DNA of 64,000 bases from assembly GCF_049537155.1 (NCBI RefSeq), contig NZ_JBMVQZ010000001.1:310001-374000 (forward strand), written 5' to 3'. The stretch is from Limisphaera sp049537155 (lineage in GTDB: Bacteria > Verrucomicrobiota > Verrucomicrobiia > Limisphaerales > Limisphaeraceae). Made by a program: the position numbers and the translations under genes. The notes under the pieces are model-generated. The model did no database searches. It was given only the letters and a program-made list of their open reading frames with translations, and was not told the DNA's origin. Position 1 is the first letter of the stretch. Every line of letters starts with the position of its first letter. Of the stretch, positions 35,706 to 46,277 are shown one piece after another.

Positions 35706-37954
35706 CGCAAAAATCAGCCAGCCCCGCACCCCGGATCCTGGTCGTGGATGACAACCCGGCCATCCACGCCGATTTCCGCAAGATCCTCTGTGGCAGCGCG
35801 GGCTTGGGGGCGCATGCCGAGCTGGACGCGGCCGAGGCTGCCCTGTTCGGCGAGCCCGAGGAAAGTACGCTTCAGGTCAGTTTCCGTGTGGACTCGGCCC
35901 ACCAGGGACAGGAAGCCTTGGAAATGGTCCGGCGCGCCTTGGAGGAGGGCGATCCTTATCAGCTGGCCTTCGTGGATGTCCGGATGCCCCCGGGCTGGGA
36001 CGGCGTGGAAACCTTGGAGCGACTCTGGCAGGTCGCTCCCGAACTGCAGGCGGTTATATGCACCGCCCATTCCGACTACGCCTGGGACGACTTCGTCCGC
36101 CGGCTGGGCCAGACCGACAGCCTGCTCATCCTCAAGAAGCCGTTCGAAACCATCGAAGTCCTCCAACTTGCGCATGCCCTGACCCGCAAGTGGGAACTGG
36201 CCCGGCAGGCCCGCCTCTGCATTGCCGACCTGGACCGACTGGTCCAACAGCGCACGGCCGAACTGGTCGCGGCCAACGCCGAGCTGCAGAAGGAAATCGC
36301 CCAACGCCTCAAGATCGAGGTCGCGCTCCGCGAAAGCCAGGCACGGTTCAGCCGCGCTTTCGAATTCAGCCCTGTTCCCCTCGCCCTCCTGCGCGTCAAC
36401 CCTCTCCGCTGCGTGGATGCCAATCCGGCTTTCGTAGAGTTGTCCGGATGGTCCAAGGCCGATCTTCTGGCAGCCGAACCGTTTCCCCTTCAATGGTTGA
36501 AACAGGGAAGTGGTGAACCGTCGCCACTGCCGCTGGACTTGGAAAAGCCTCTCCGCCAGCAGAGTTGCCGCCTCCGGCGCCCGGATGGGCAGGAACGCCA
36601 CGTGTTGCTCAGCACCCAACCCTTCGAGCTGGACCAGGAGACCTGCCTGCTGGTGGCGGCCGAGGATGTCACCGCCCAGGTGCACCTCGAAGAACAGCTC
36701 CGGCAAACCCAGAAGCTGGAGGCCGTCGGCCAGCTCACCGCCGGAATCGCCCACGAGTTCAACAACATCCTGACGGTCATCATCGGCAATGTCTCTCTTC
36801 TTCAGAGCGGAGATGTGAACCCCGGTCTGCAGGCGGCCCTGCTGGAACGCACCACCGAGTACGCCCAACGAGCTGCCCGGCTCACCCAGCAGTTGCTGGC
36901 CTTCAGCCGGCGACAATGGCTGCAGCCCCGGCCCCTCGACCTGGCACACACCCTCCAACGACTCGTGCCCATCCTTGCCGGGGGACTGGGAGACCGGCAC
37001 TCGGTCCGTCTCCGCACGGCAACGCAACTGCCGCTCGTGCTCGCCGATCCCAAGGGCCTCGAACAGGTCCTGCTCCAACTGTTGCTCAACGCCCGGGACG
37101 CCACCCCCGATGGCGATACCATCGAAGTCACCGCAGGACGCGCCGACCTGGACGAGACCGCCGCCGCGCACAACCCGGAGGCGCGCCCGGGATCGTTCGT
37201 CTGGTTCGAGGTCACCGACCACGGTTGCGGGATCGCCCCCGACGTGTTGCCCCGGATTTTCGATCCCTTTTTCACCACCAAGGGCATGGGCCGCGCCACC
37301 GGCCTCGGCCTTTCGACAGTCCACGGCATCGTCAAGCAACACGAGGGCTGGGTGGAGGTCCGTACCGAGCCCGGCCGCGGCAGTTCGTTCCGTGTTTACC
37401 TCCCGACCGCCAACCAGACCGGCAATCCCACCGGACCGGCCCCGGAGGACGGGACCACCCTCAGCCTCCAGCCTGCTGCTCCCGTCTCCCATCCCACACC
37501 CCCGCCCCCGGGCCGGGGGCCCCTCATCCTTCTCGTGGAAGATGAGGTCCCTGTCCGCGACCTGACCGCCGAGCTCCTCAAACGCCGGGGATTCCGCGTC
37601 CTCAAGGCCAGAGACGCCGACGAAGCCATGCGGATCTGGGAAACCTGCGGCGCCGTGCCGGACCTCCTGCTCACGGACGTGGTCATGCCCGGAACCATGA
37701 ACGGCCACGACCTGGCCCTGAGCCTCCAGTGCCTCAACCCGGATCTCAAGGTCATCTACACCAGCGGCTACAGTCCCGACGTGGTCCGCGAAACGCTCGA
37801 ACAGCAGCCCAACACGGTCTTCCTGGCCAAGCCATACCATCCCCGCGCATTGTTTGAGGCGATCGAGCGATGCCTGGCATCGCAGCCCGGCTGCTCCGCC
37901 GGTCAGCATTGCCCGCAACCTGATGCCGGCGTGGGTGCCCGGGCTTGGGCCTGA
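35702..37954 (+). CDS. Hybrid histidine kinase: receiver-PAS-HisKA-HATPase-receiver
   Basis: 750 residues, no membrane segments. The N-terminal receiver has ILVVDDNPAIHADF and phospho-acceptor D92 (FVDVRMPPG). A coiled coil (RLVQQRTAELVAANAELQ) leads into a PAS domain (RFSRAFEFSPVPLALLRVNP). The kinase core has H351 in GIAHEFNNIL, and the ATPase lobe has VTDHGCGIAPDVLPRIFDPF and GRATGLGLSTVHGIV. A Pro-rich linker joins a second receiver with D659 (LLLTDVVMPG). It is a cytoplasmic relay that likely takes phosphate from the overlapping upstream sensor and exchanges it between its own receivers. There is no DNA-binding or cyclase output, so the final target must lie elsewhere. Confidence 0.9.
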   Translation: MTQKSASPAPRILVVDDNPAIHADFRKILCGSAGLGAHAELDAAEAALFGEPEESTLQVSFRVDSAHQGQEALEMVRRALEEGDPYQLAFVDVRMPPGWDGVETLERLWQVAPELQAVICTAHSDYAWDDFVRRLGQTDSLLILKKPFETIEVLQLAHALTRKWELARQARLCIADLDRLVQQRTAELVAANAELQKEIAQRLKIEVALRESQARFSRAFEFSPVPLALLRVNPLRCVDANPAFVELSGWSKADLLAAEPFPLQWLKQGSGEPSPLPLDLEKPLRQQSCRLRRPDGQERHVLLSTQPFELDQETCLLVAAEDVTAQVHLEEQLRQTQKLEAVGQLTAGIAHEFNNILTVIIGNVSLLQSGDVNPGLQAALLERTTEYAQRAARLTQQLLAFSRRQWLQPRPLDLAHTLQRLVPILAGGLGDRHSVRLRTATQLPLVLADPKGLEQVLLQLLLNARDATPDGDTIEVTAGRADLDETAAAHNPEARPGSFVWFEVTDHGCGIAPDVLPRIFDPFFTTKGMGRATGLGLSTVHGIVKQHEGWVEVRTEPGRGSSFRVYLPTANQTGNPTGPAPEDGTTLSLQPAAPVSHPTPPPPGRGPLILLVEDEVPVRDLTAELLKRRGFRVLKARDADEAMRIWETCGAVPDLLLTDVVMPGTMNGHDLALSLQCLNPDLKVIYTSGYSPDVVRETLEQQPNTVFLAKPYHPRALFEAIERCLASQPGCSAGQHCPQPDAGVGARAWA

Positions 37955-38252
37955 CCTTTCCCGCGCGACTCCCGAATCCTCGGCGGCCGCCCGCCGCGCG
38001 AGCCGCTCGAAGGAACCCGATGCGTGTGCCCTTCGGCAGGGCTTCCACTCCCCGGCCTTGTTTCCTCCAGCCGGGCAGGTTACAAAGGCCAACCGGGTTC
38101 GCCCGTCACCACCGGCAACGGGGCCGGAATTGCCGGACGGGCAGAACGAAAGCAGGTTTTCGCGCCGGACCGCGGCCGGCTGGAACGGGCACGAATGTCC
38201 GCCCGTTGTTTGTCGGTCCGGGCACGTGCGCACATGCATTCGGGAGTCAGCC

Positions 38253-39721
<1,469 letters not shown>

Positions 39722-39725
<4 letters not shown>

Positions 39726-40306
39726 GCGAAAACCCCTGGTACGCACTTCTCGAGAGGCCTGAGCTTCCGGAGCTTTTTGTTCGACGTGCAGCCCCTTCGA
39801 TTGCCCTGAAGGCACTGGAGGAGGCCTGTGCCCGGGCGGAGCAGGCGCAACCTCCGAAAACCGCCGATCCCGAGGTCGTCCGCGCACTCGTCCTTCTCTG
39901 GCACGATCATTGGGAGCCGGCGCACCAACTGGTTCAAGAGAAGGAATCTCGCGAGGCCGCCATCGTTCACGCCATCGTGCACCGGCGCGAACCCGACTTC
40001 TGGAATTCCAAGTACTGGTGGCGCCGGGCCGGCGCCCACGCCGCCTGCGAGGTCCTGGGACGTCAAATCCGGCCCTGGTTGGACCAACACGGTCCGCAGG
40101 AGTGGCGGTTCCGTCTCATTCAGGGTGGCATTTGGGATCCATTCGCATTCGTGGATCTGGTGGAGTCTCTCCCGGAGACGGACCCGTCGCGCACGCGGCT
40201 GGCACGGCAGCTCCAAAAGTTGGAGTTCGAAACCCTTTTGGAGGTCTTCACCGGTGCGGCGGCCTCCCACCGTGCAGGTTCAGCAGGTGGTCCTGCGGCT
40301 CTATGA
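39722..40306 (+). CDS. Conserved hypothetical protein
   Basis: 194 residues, cytoplasmic by appearance. The central block LLWHDHWEPAHQLVQEKESR followed by AIVHAIVHRREPDFWNSKYW, then WWRRAGAHAACEVL, is rich in His, Trp and Asp/Glu and looks like a conserved core, possibly metal-binding. I have the impression of similar proteins in other Verrucomicrobiota and Planctomycetota, but cannot name a family or function. It overlaps both neighbours by four bases (ATGA at 39722 and at 40303), so it is translationally coupled within nnr-hypothetical-transporter. Confidence 0.75.
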
Positions 40307-41259
40307 ACGCCTATCGCACCATTTTGGAGGCCGTTCTGCCCGTTTTCGGCCTCATCGGAGGCGGCTTCCTCCTACGCCGGATGGAGTGGCTTACGGCTGA
40401 AGCGGATGCCAGCCTGCTTCGGCTCACGCTCTACGCCTTTGTTCCCTGTCTGATCCTCGATTCCGCCCTCGGCAACCCCGCCTTCAACCGCCTGGACAAC
40501 CTCCTGTGGGCGCCGGCAACCGGGTACCTGAGCGTGGCGCTGGGGTTGCTGGTGGCCACGGCCGCGCGGCCGTGGTTAGGGCTGGGTGATTCCGCTGTGG
40601 CCCGGACATTCGCCGTGGCGACGGCCATCCACAACTACGGGTACATCCCTTTGCCGCTCTGCCTCCTGTGGTTCGGCAAGGCCACGGCAGGCGTGCTTTT
40701 CCTCTACATGGTGGGGGTGGACGCCGCGCTCTGGACCCTGGGTGTCCTGGGCCTGTCGGGCGGCCGCGGCAGAATCGAATGGCGCCGGGTCCTCAACCCG
40801 CCGCTGTTGGCGGTTCTCCTGGGTGTGACCCTCAACGCAACAGGCATGCATGCCTGGTGCCCCCTCGCGCTGCGCACGGGCATGCACTGGCTCGGCCAAT
40901 GTGCCGTGCCACTGGCGCTGCTGTTGATCGGTGCGGTCATGGCCGATGAACTCCCGGCCGTCCGATCCGCCGCGGGCTGGCGGATCATGGCCGCAGCCGT
41001 GCTCATCCGGCTCGGTTTGATGCCGGGTCTCTTCCTGGCCATGGCCCGCCTGCTGCCCGTGAGCGCCGACCTCCAGCGGGTGCTCGCGCTCGAATCCGCC
41101 ATGCCGGCGGCGGTTTTTCCCATCGTCATGGCACGACATTACCAGGGCGACGTGCCCACCGCGCTGCGCGTGGTGTTAAGCACCTCGGTGGTCAGTTTCC
41201 TCACCATGCCCTTGTGGTTGCGGCTCGGGCTGGACTGGATCGGGGTCGCCATGCCATGA
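40303..41259 (+). CDS. AEC-family (auxin efflux carrier-like) transporter
   Basis: 318 residues with about ten hydrophobic helices in two five-helix halves. Family-like features: AVLPVFGLIGGGFLLRRMEW at the N terminus, ATAIHNYGYIPLPLCLLWFG with the conserved helix-break region, and ESAMPAAVFPIVMARHY near the end. Members move small carboxylates or similar anions across the inner membrane. The substrate is not predictable. The start overlaps the previous stop. The next gene follows after 46 bases. Confidence 0.87.
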   Translation: MNAYRTILEAVLPVFGLIGGGFLLRRMEWLTAEADASLLRLTLYAFVPCLILDSALGNPAFNRLDNLLWAPATGYLSVALGLLVATAARPWLGLGDSAVARTFAVATAIHNYGYIPLPLCLLWFGKATAGVLFLYMVGVDAALWTLGVLGLSGGRGRIEWRRVLNPPLLAVLLGVTLNATGMHAWCPLALRTGMHWLGQCAVPLALLLIGAVMADELPAVRSAAGWRIMAAAVLIRLGLMPGLFLAMARLLPVSADLQRVLALESAMPAAVFPIVMARHYQGDVPTALRVVLSTSVVSFLTMPLWLRLGLDWIGVAMP

Positions 41260-41305
41260 AAACCTCCCGACGGCTTGGAAAAACGTCCGGCATCGCTTTG
41301 CGCCC

Positions 41306-42649
41306 ATGCTGAATTCCATCTGGCTCGCCCTGCTCCTGATCGCAGTGATCCTCGCAGGGATCACCGGTCGGGCCGACGCGCTCACCTCTGCAGCCCTGAA
41401 CGCCGCCAAGGAGGCCATTCTGAATGTGGCCCTGCCTCTTGCGGGGTTGATGGCGCTGTGGCTGGGGCTGATCCGACTGGCGGAACAGGCCGGCTTGGTG
41501 ACGCTGCTGGCCGGCGCGCTCCGGCCCGTCCTGCGCCGTCTCTTTCCCGATGTGCCACCGGATCACCCCGCCATGGGCGCCATGCTTCTCAACATCGCCG
41601 CCAACATGCTCGGGCTGGGCAACGCCGCCACGCCACTCGGGCTACGGGCCATGCAGGAACTCAACCGATTGAATCCGCAGCCCGGTACCGCCACCAACGC
41701 CATGTGCACCTTTCTGGCCATCAACACCGGCTCTCTCCAGCTCCTGCCCGCCACGGCCATATCCGTGCTGGCCGCGCATCAGGCCGCGCAACCCGCCGCC
41801 ATCGTGGGCAGTGCACTCCTGGCCACCGCCTGCAGTGCACTGACCGCCGTGACAGCCGCTCGGCTTCTGGAGCGGCTCCGATGGTTTCGCGCCGACTCGC
41901 CCGCCTCCGGCACAACGGCACAGCCCCGCTTGCCACCCGCGACCTCGCAAGGTTCCCCCTCCAGGAATGCCGGCCTCCGTAATCCCCATGCCACCAGACC
42001 CATTGGTCTGGCGGGGCGCCTCCTGCTGTTGGGCTATGTCTTCTTCTTCACGGCGTTGATTGTGGGAAGCGGCTTCGGGGCCGGGAATGCCTCTCCTGCG
42101 CCTGAGGGATCTGTTGTCGTTCGCCTGTCGCAGGCCGTTTCGCAATGGGCGGTTCCCTTCCTTCTGGCAGGGTTTCCCCTCTACGCCGCCCTTCGAGGGG
42201 TGCGGGTGTACGAGGAGTTCATCCGCGGTGCCCGCGAGGGGCTTCGTGTGGCCATCCGGATCATGCCCTACCTGGTGGCCATGCTGGTGGCGATCGGCGC
42301 CTTCCGCGAGGCAGGGGGCGTGGCCTGGTTGGGCCGGGTTCTGGGCCCTGTGTTGGGATGGATCGGTTTCCCGACCGAACTGTTGCCCCTGGCCCTGGTC
42401 CGTCCCTTGAGCGGCAGCGCTGCGCTGGGTGTCTTTGCCGACCTGGTCCGCGTGCATGGTCCGGACAGCCTCCTGGCCCGCACGGCCGCCACCATGTATG
42501 GCAGTACCGAAACCACGTTTTATGTCCTGGCCGTCTACTTCGGCGCCGTGGGCGTCCACCGGATCCGGCACGCTCTCTGGGCGGGACTCATCACGGATGC
42601 TGTGGCCATGATCGCATCCGTCTGGATCTGCCGCTGGCTCTTCTCTTGA
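41306..42649 (+). CDS. SpmA-SpmB fusion, nucleoside-recognition (Gate) domain membrane protein
   Basis: 447 residues. The first half is SpmA-like (ALNAAKEAILNVALPLAGLM; GAMLLNIAANMLGLGNAATP; TFLAINTGSLQLLPATAISV). The second half, after a variable basic linker (about 195-230), is SpmB-like (GAREGLRVAIRIMPYLVAML; GVFADLVRVHGPDSLLARTA; TMYGSTETTFYVLAVYFGAV). The two are separate spore-maturation genes in Bacillus. The fused form occurs in many bacteria that do not sporulate, and its role there is unknown. No sporulation genes are seen here. Confidence 0.87.
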   Translation: MLNSIWLALLLIAVILAGITGRADALTSAALNAAKEAILNVALPLAGLMALWLGLIRLAEQAGLVTLLAGALRPVLRRLFPDVPPDHPAMGAMLLNIAANMLGLGNAATPLGLRAMQELNRLNPQPGTATNAMCTFLAINTGSLQLLPATAISVLAAHQAAQPAAIVGSALLATACSALTAVTAARLLERLRWFRADSPASGTTAQPRLPPATSQGSPSRNAGLRNPHATRPIGLAGRLLLLGYVFFFTALIVGSGFGAGNASPAPEGSVVVRLSQAVSQWAVPFLLAGFPLYAALRGVRVYEEFIRGAREGLRVAIRIMPYLVAMLVAIGAFREAGGVAWLGRVLGPVLGWIGFPTELLPLALVRPLSGSAALGVFADLVRVHGPDSLLARTAATMYGSTETTFYVLAVYFGAVGVHRIRHALWAGLITDAVAMIASVWICRWLFS

Positions 42650-42764
42650 AGCGCGGGCCGGTCCGGCAAACGCCGTCAGGCGGGGCCCCATTTCTCCATT
42701 GGAGGCGTCACTCGACGCTGGCAAACTGTCGCCGGTGGGTATCTCGCTGCGAGACTATGCCCGG

Positions 42765-43334
42765 ATGGAGGCGCGGCTGCGTCAGCCCGCAACCCAGACG
42801 GAAACCGGGTCCGGCCCGACAACCACGCGGCACGAAGGCGTGGTGATCGGGGTGGACCCCTCTCTGCGCGGCACCGGTTACGGTTTGGTGGCCAGGAAGG
42901 GTTCAGACCTCCAAGTCTTGGCTTATGGTACCGTGCGTTGCCCGCGAACCTGGTCCCGGACGGAATGCCTTGCGGCCATCAGCCGGACGTTGCGGCAGTT
43001 GGTCGAGACCCATCACCCCACGGTTGCAGTTTTCGAAGGCCTCTTCCACGCACGAAACGTCCGGACCGCCCTCATCATGGGCGAGGCCCGTGGGGCCGCG
43101 CTGAGTGTCCTGGCCGAGGCCGGGATCGAGATTTACGAGATCGCCCCGCGCCGCGTGAAACTGGCCGTAACCGGTCACGGCGGGGCCGACAAACCCGCCG
43201 TGGCCCGCATGGTCCGGCGGCTGCTCAACCTGAACCAGAGCCTGCACTCCGACGAAGCAGACGCCCTGGCCCTGGCCCTGACCCACTGGCAAACGCACGC
43301 ACGTCCCTGGGCGGGCGCCAGCAAACGCATCTGA
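42765..43334 (+). CDS. ruvC: Crossover junction endodeoxyribonuclease RuvC
   Basis: 189 residues from the ATG at 42765. The open frame reaches a TTG at 42699 and a GTG at 42735, so the start is uncertain; the first ~27 residues precede the usual RuvC start (GVVIGVDPSLRGTGYG). It resolves Holliday junctions with RuvAB. The catalytic acids appear as D in GVDPSLRG, E in VFEGLFHARN, and the pair in HSDEADALALALTH. KLAVTGHGGADKPAVARMV is the DNA-binding stretch. ruvA follows 86 bases later; ruvB is not in the window. Confidence 0.92.
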   Translation: MEARLRQPATQTETGSGPTTTRHEGVVIGVDPSLRGTGYGLVARKGSDLQVLAYGTVRCPRTWSRTECLAAISRTLRQLVETHHPTVAVFEGLFHARNVRTALIMGEARGAALSVLAEAGIEIYEIAPRRVKLAVTGHGGADKPAVARMVRRLLNLNQSLHSDEADALALALTHWQTHARPWAGASKRI

Positions 43335-43420
43335 CCTGACATGTATCAGTTTACCCACGATTGTCCACCCTCACATCCTCCCGCCGGCCCGGCGGGCGAG
43401 GAAATCCGCTTCCAAAGCCC

Positions 43421-44035
43421 ATGATCGCTTTCCTCCACGGCACCCTTGTGGAAGCCTGGCCCACCCAGGTCCTGGTGGACGTCCACGGGGTAGGTTACGA
43501 GGTTTTCGTCCCCCTTTCCACGTATGAGAAGCTCCCGCCCGTGGGACAGCCGGTCCGCCTGCTGACCGAGTTTGTCGTTCGCGAAGACGCCCACAAACTC
43601 TACGGTTTCCTGACAGCGGCCGAGCGCGACACCTTCCGGCTCCTCATTCACACCGTGAGCGGCATCGGCCCCAAAATCGCCCTCAACGTCCTGAGCGGAC
43701 TGAGCGTCACCGCCTTCCGAACCGCAGTCGCCCAAGGCGACGTCCGCGCCCTGGCACGCATCTCCGGCGTCGGGCGAAAAACGGCCGAGCGCATCGTGGT
43801 GGAACTCAAAGACAAGTTGGGCGGCACGGTCGTCCCCCTGCCTGCGGCGGGGACCGCTGCCCCACCCGGGACCGACGCCAAATGGCAGGATGCCGTACTG
43901 GCCTTGATGGCCCTCGGATACAAAGGAGCCGAGGCCCAACAACGGGTGCGTGAAGTGGGCGCCGCGCTCGGGCCTCAGGCAACTGTCGAAGACCTCGTGC
44001 GTGCCGCCCTCAAACGGGGCCTCACCAGCGCATGA
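43421..44035 (+). CDS. ruvA: Holliday junction branch migration protein RuvA
   Basis: 204 residues from the ATG at 43421. Domain I is an OB-fold (MIAFLHGTLVEAWPTQVLVD, then VHGVGYEVFVPLSTYE). Domain II has the two helix-hairpin-helix motifs (LIHTVSGIGPKIALNVLSGL and LARISGVGRKTAERIVVELK). Domain III is the C-terminal RuvB-contacting three-helix unit (DAVLALMALGYKGAEAQQRV). It binds the four-way junction and guides RuvB and RuvC. It overlaps the start of the acyltransferase gene by four bases. Confidence 0.95.
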   Translation: MIAFLHGTLVEAWPTQVLVDVHGVGYEVFVPLSTYEKLPPVGQPVRLLTEFVVREDAHKLYGFLTAAERDTFRLLIHTVSGIGPKIALNVLSGLSVTAFRTAVAQGDVRALARISGVGRKTAERIVVELKDKLGGTVVPLPAAGTAAPPGTDAKWQDAVLALMALGYKGAEAQQRVREVGAALGPQATVEDLVRAALKRGLTSA

Positions 44036-44748
44036 CAGGCCGCACGCCAGCCCCGTCCGACCGCACCTCCCGCCGGCGCCGCGCCGGCGTGGTGGTCCCG
44101 CATCAACCCACCCGGCTCCAGCGTTTGCTGGCGCGGCTGGTCTTCCTCCTGATTCGTGCCGTGGCCCTGACGTTGCGGCGTTCCCTTGTCGACCGCACCG
44201 GCTGCCACGACCCGTTGCCTCCCCGGGCCATCTACGCCGTCTGGCACAATCGTCTGGCCCTCTGCCTCGAAGCCTATCGCACCTACGCGCGCCCCCGCTC
44301 GGCCGCACGCGGCCTGGCAGCACTGGTCAGCGCGAGTCGCGACGGCGGTTTCCTGGCGGCCGTGTTGGAATGTTACGGTGTCCGGCCCGTCCGCGGCTCC
44401 TCCAGTCGCCGCGGCCCGCAGGCACTGCTGGAATTGACCACCTGGGCCGAGCGCGGCTATGACCTGGCCATCACCCCGGACGGCCCGCGCGGTCCCCGCT
44501 ACGTCGTCCAGGACGGCGTCATCAGCCTCGCCCAGGTCACCGGTCTGCCCATCGTCCCGGCCTCCTACCGCCTCAGCCGGTTTCTCCGGCTCCGATCATG
44601 GGACGGGTTCATCGTCCCCCTGCCGTTCGCCCGCTGGGAGGTCATCCTCGGGAAGCCCCTGCACGTGCCGCGCCAGGTCTCGGAAACCGAACGCGAAGAG
44701 TTCCGCCGGGAGCTCCAACGCCGCCTTCTCGAAATCACCCAAGACTGA
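44032..44748 (+). CDS. DUF374 / lysophospholipid acyltransferase-like membrane protein
   Basis: 238 residues. A basic N terminus is followed by one hydrophobic segment (LQRLLARLVFLLIRAVALTL) and the DUF374 core: AIYAVWHNRLAL, ALVSASRDGGFLAAVLECYG, RGSSSRRGPQALLEL and LAITPDGPRGPRYVVQDGVI. The family is thought to acylate lipid A precursors or related lipids in Gram-negative bacteria, at the inner face of the cytoplasmic membrane. The acceptor is not known. It is the last gene of the nnr-to-ruvA run, and its start overlaps the ruvA stop. Confidence 0.87.
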   Translation: MTGRTPAPSDRTSRRRRAGVVVPHQPTRLQRLLARLVFLLIRAVALTLRRSLVDRTGCHDPLPPRAIYAVWHNRLALCLEAYRTYARPRSAARGLAALVSASRDGGFLAAVLECYGVRPVRGSSSRRGPQALLELTTWAERGYDLAITPDGPRGPRYVVQDGVISLAQVTGLPIVPASYRLSRFLRLRSWDGFIVPLPFARWEVILGKPLHVPRQVSETEREEFRRELQRRLLEITQD

Positions 44749-44781
44749 TCCCGGGGGCGGCTCAACCCGTCCGGGCCGCGC

Positions 44782-44804
44782 GGCCGGTTCGCCCGGCCAC
44801 TTTT
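44782..44804 (+). terminator. Putative intrinsic terminator after the DUF374 gene
   Basis: GGCCGG (44782-44787), loop TTCGC, CCGGCC (44793-44798), then ACTTTTG. The stem is short (6 bp) but all GC and followed by four T. It would end the nnr-ruvCA-DUF374 transcript before the TPR gene. Confidence 0.45.
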
Positions 44805-44843
44805 GAATAGCATGCCCATCTCGCCGGTCCTAATCTGAGGACC

Positions 44844-46241
44844 ATGTCCGAGAAGTCTCTTCAGGACGTTTCTCGAGAAGTGCGCGAACTTTACGAGCGC
44901 GGGTTGGAAGCCCTGCGGCGGGACAATCACGAATACGCCCAAATGCTCCTGACCCAGGTGCTGAACCGGGAACCGGCCTTTCTGGACGCACGCAAGGCCC
45001 TTCGCCAGGCCCAACAACGCAAGGCCGCTGCCAAAAGCACGGGCTTTTTCAAACGCATCCTCAGCGGGGCAGCCGCATCGCCGGAACTGGCCCGCGCACG
45101 CCTCGCCCTCCGCAGCAATCCCTTGGAGGCCATGCAACTGGCCGAGGAGGCGCTGAACGCCGACCCCAACAACATGACCGCCCACAAGCTGTTCGCTGAA
45201 GCAGCCGTCGCCGCCGGCCTTCCGCGAATGGCCCTCCTCTCCTACGAGGTCCTTTTCGCCCACGACCCGCGTGACCGCGAGGTGGCCGTTCAGTACGCCC
45301 ACGCACTGGCCGATGCCGGCCAGGTCGCCAAAGGAGAACAAGTCCTGGCCGCACTGGTCCGGGTGTACCCGGGCGATCCCGACCTGGCCCAGGAACTGAA
45401 AAATCTCTCGGCTCGCCGCACCCTTACGGAAGCGGGGTACGGCGCCCTCGAAACCGGTACCGGATCGTACCGCGACGTCCTCCGCAACGCTGAAGAAGCC
45501 AAGGTCCTCGAACAGGAACAAAAAGTCCAAAAATCGGAGGACACCACCGAACGGCTCATCCGCGAGTACGAGGCCCGCCTCGCAAACGAGCCCCAAAACG
45601 TGCGCCTGCTCCGCTCCCTCGCAGAGCTCTACACACAGAAACACGACTACGACCGCGCCCTCCAATACTACGAACGGATCCGGGCCACCGAGGCCGGACA
45701 GGATCCCAGCCTCGACCGCGCCATCGCCGACACCGTCGTCCGAAAATTCGATCATCAACTGGCCCGGCTCGACCCCGCCGCACCCGACTACGCCGAACGC
45801 ACGCGCGAAATCGAGGCCGCCAAGCAGGCCTTCCGACTCGAAGAGTGCAAGAAGCGGGTGGAAAAGTATCCCACCGACCTTTCCATCCGGTTCGAATACG
45901 GCCAGCTCTTGTTCGAAGCCGGGCGCATCACCGAAGCCATCGCCGAATTCCAGAAGGCCCAGAACAACCCCCACAAACGCATCGCCGCCCTTGCCTACCT
46001 GGCCCGCTGCTTCGCCCAACGCAAAATGTATGACCTGGCCGCCCGCACCCTTCAAAACGCCCTGAAGGAGAAAAACGTCTTCGACGACGAAAAAAAGGAT
46101 CTCCTCTACCAACTGGGATGCGTCCTGGAAGCCATGGGCAGGCGGGACGAGGCCATCGAACCGTTCAAACAGATTTACGAGGTGGACATCAGCTACCGGG
46201 ACGTCGCCGCCAAGGTGGATGCCTACTACGCAGGACAGTGA
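44844..46241 (+). CDS. Tetratricopeptide-repeat protein
   Basis: 465 residues, no signal peptide or membrane helix. Helical TPR pairs recur through the chain (YERGLEALRRDNHEYAQMLL; AMQLAEEALNADPNNMTAHK; LRSLAELYTQKHDYDRALQY; LGCVLEAMGRRDEAIEPFKQ). A charged coiled-coil-like stretch lies in the middle (EEAKVLEQEQKVQKSEDTTE). An adaptor or scaffold role is typical, and no partner can be named. The start has TGAGGA close upstream. It is convergent with lepB. Confidence 0.82.
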   Translation: MSEKSLQDVSREVRELYERGLEALRRDNHEYAQMLLTQVLNREPAFLDARKALRQAQQRKAAAKSTGFFKRILSGAAASPELARARLALRSNPLEAMQLAEEALNADPNNMTAHKLFAEAAVAAGLPRMALLSYEVLFAHDPRDREVAVQYAHALADAGQVAKGEQVLAALVRVYPGDPDLAQELKNLSARRTLTEAGYGALETGTGSYRDVLRNAEEAKVLEQEQKVQKSEDTTERLIREYEARLANEPQNVRLLRSLAELYTQKHDYDRALQYYERIRATEAGQDPSLDRAIADTVVRKFDHQLARLDPAAPDYAERTREIEAAKQAFRLEECKKRVEKYPTDLSIRFEYGQLLFEAGRITEAIAEFQKAQNNPHKRIAALAYLARCFAQRKMYDLAARTLQNALKEKNVFDDEKKDLLYQLGCVLEAMGRRDEAIEPFKQIYEVDISYRDVAAKVDAYYAGQ

Positions 46242-46277
46242 CCTCCCCGGCCGCGCCGTTCCTTCACCACAGCACCC

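Noticed and set aside
37854..38252. Upstream extension of the nnr frame
   Set aside because: It overlaps the hybrid kinase end and lacks similarity; GGGAG before the ATG at 38253 supports the shorter form.
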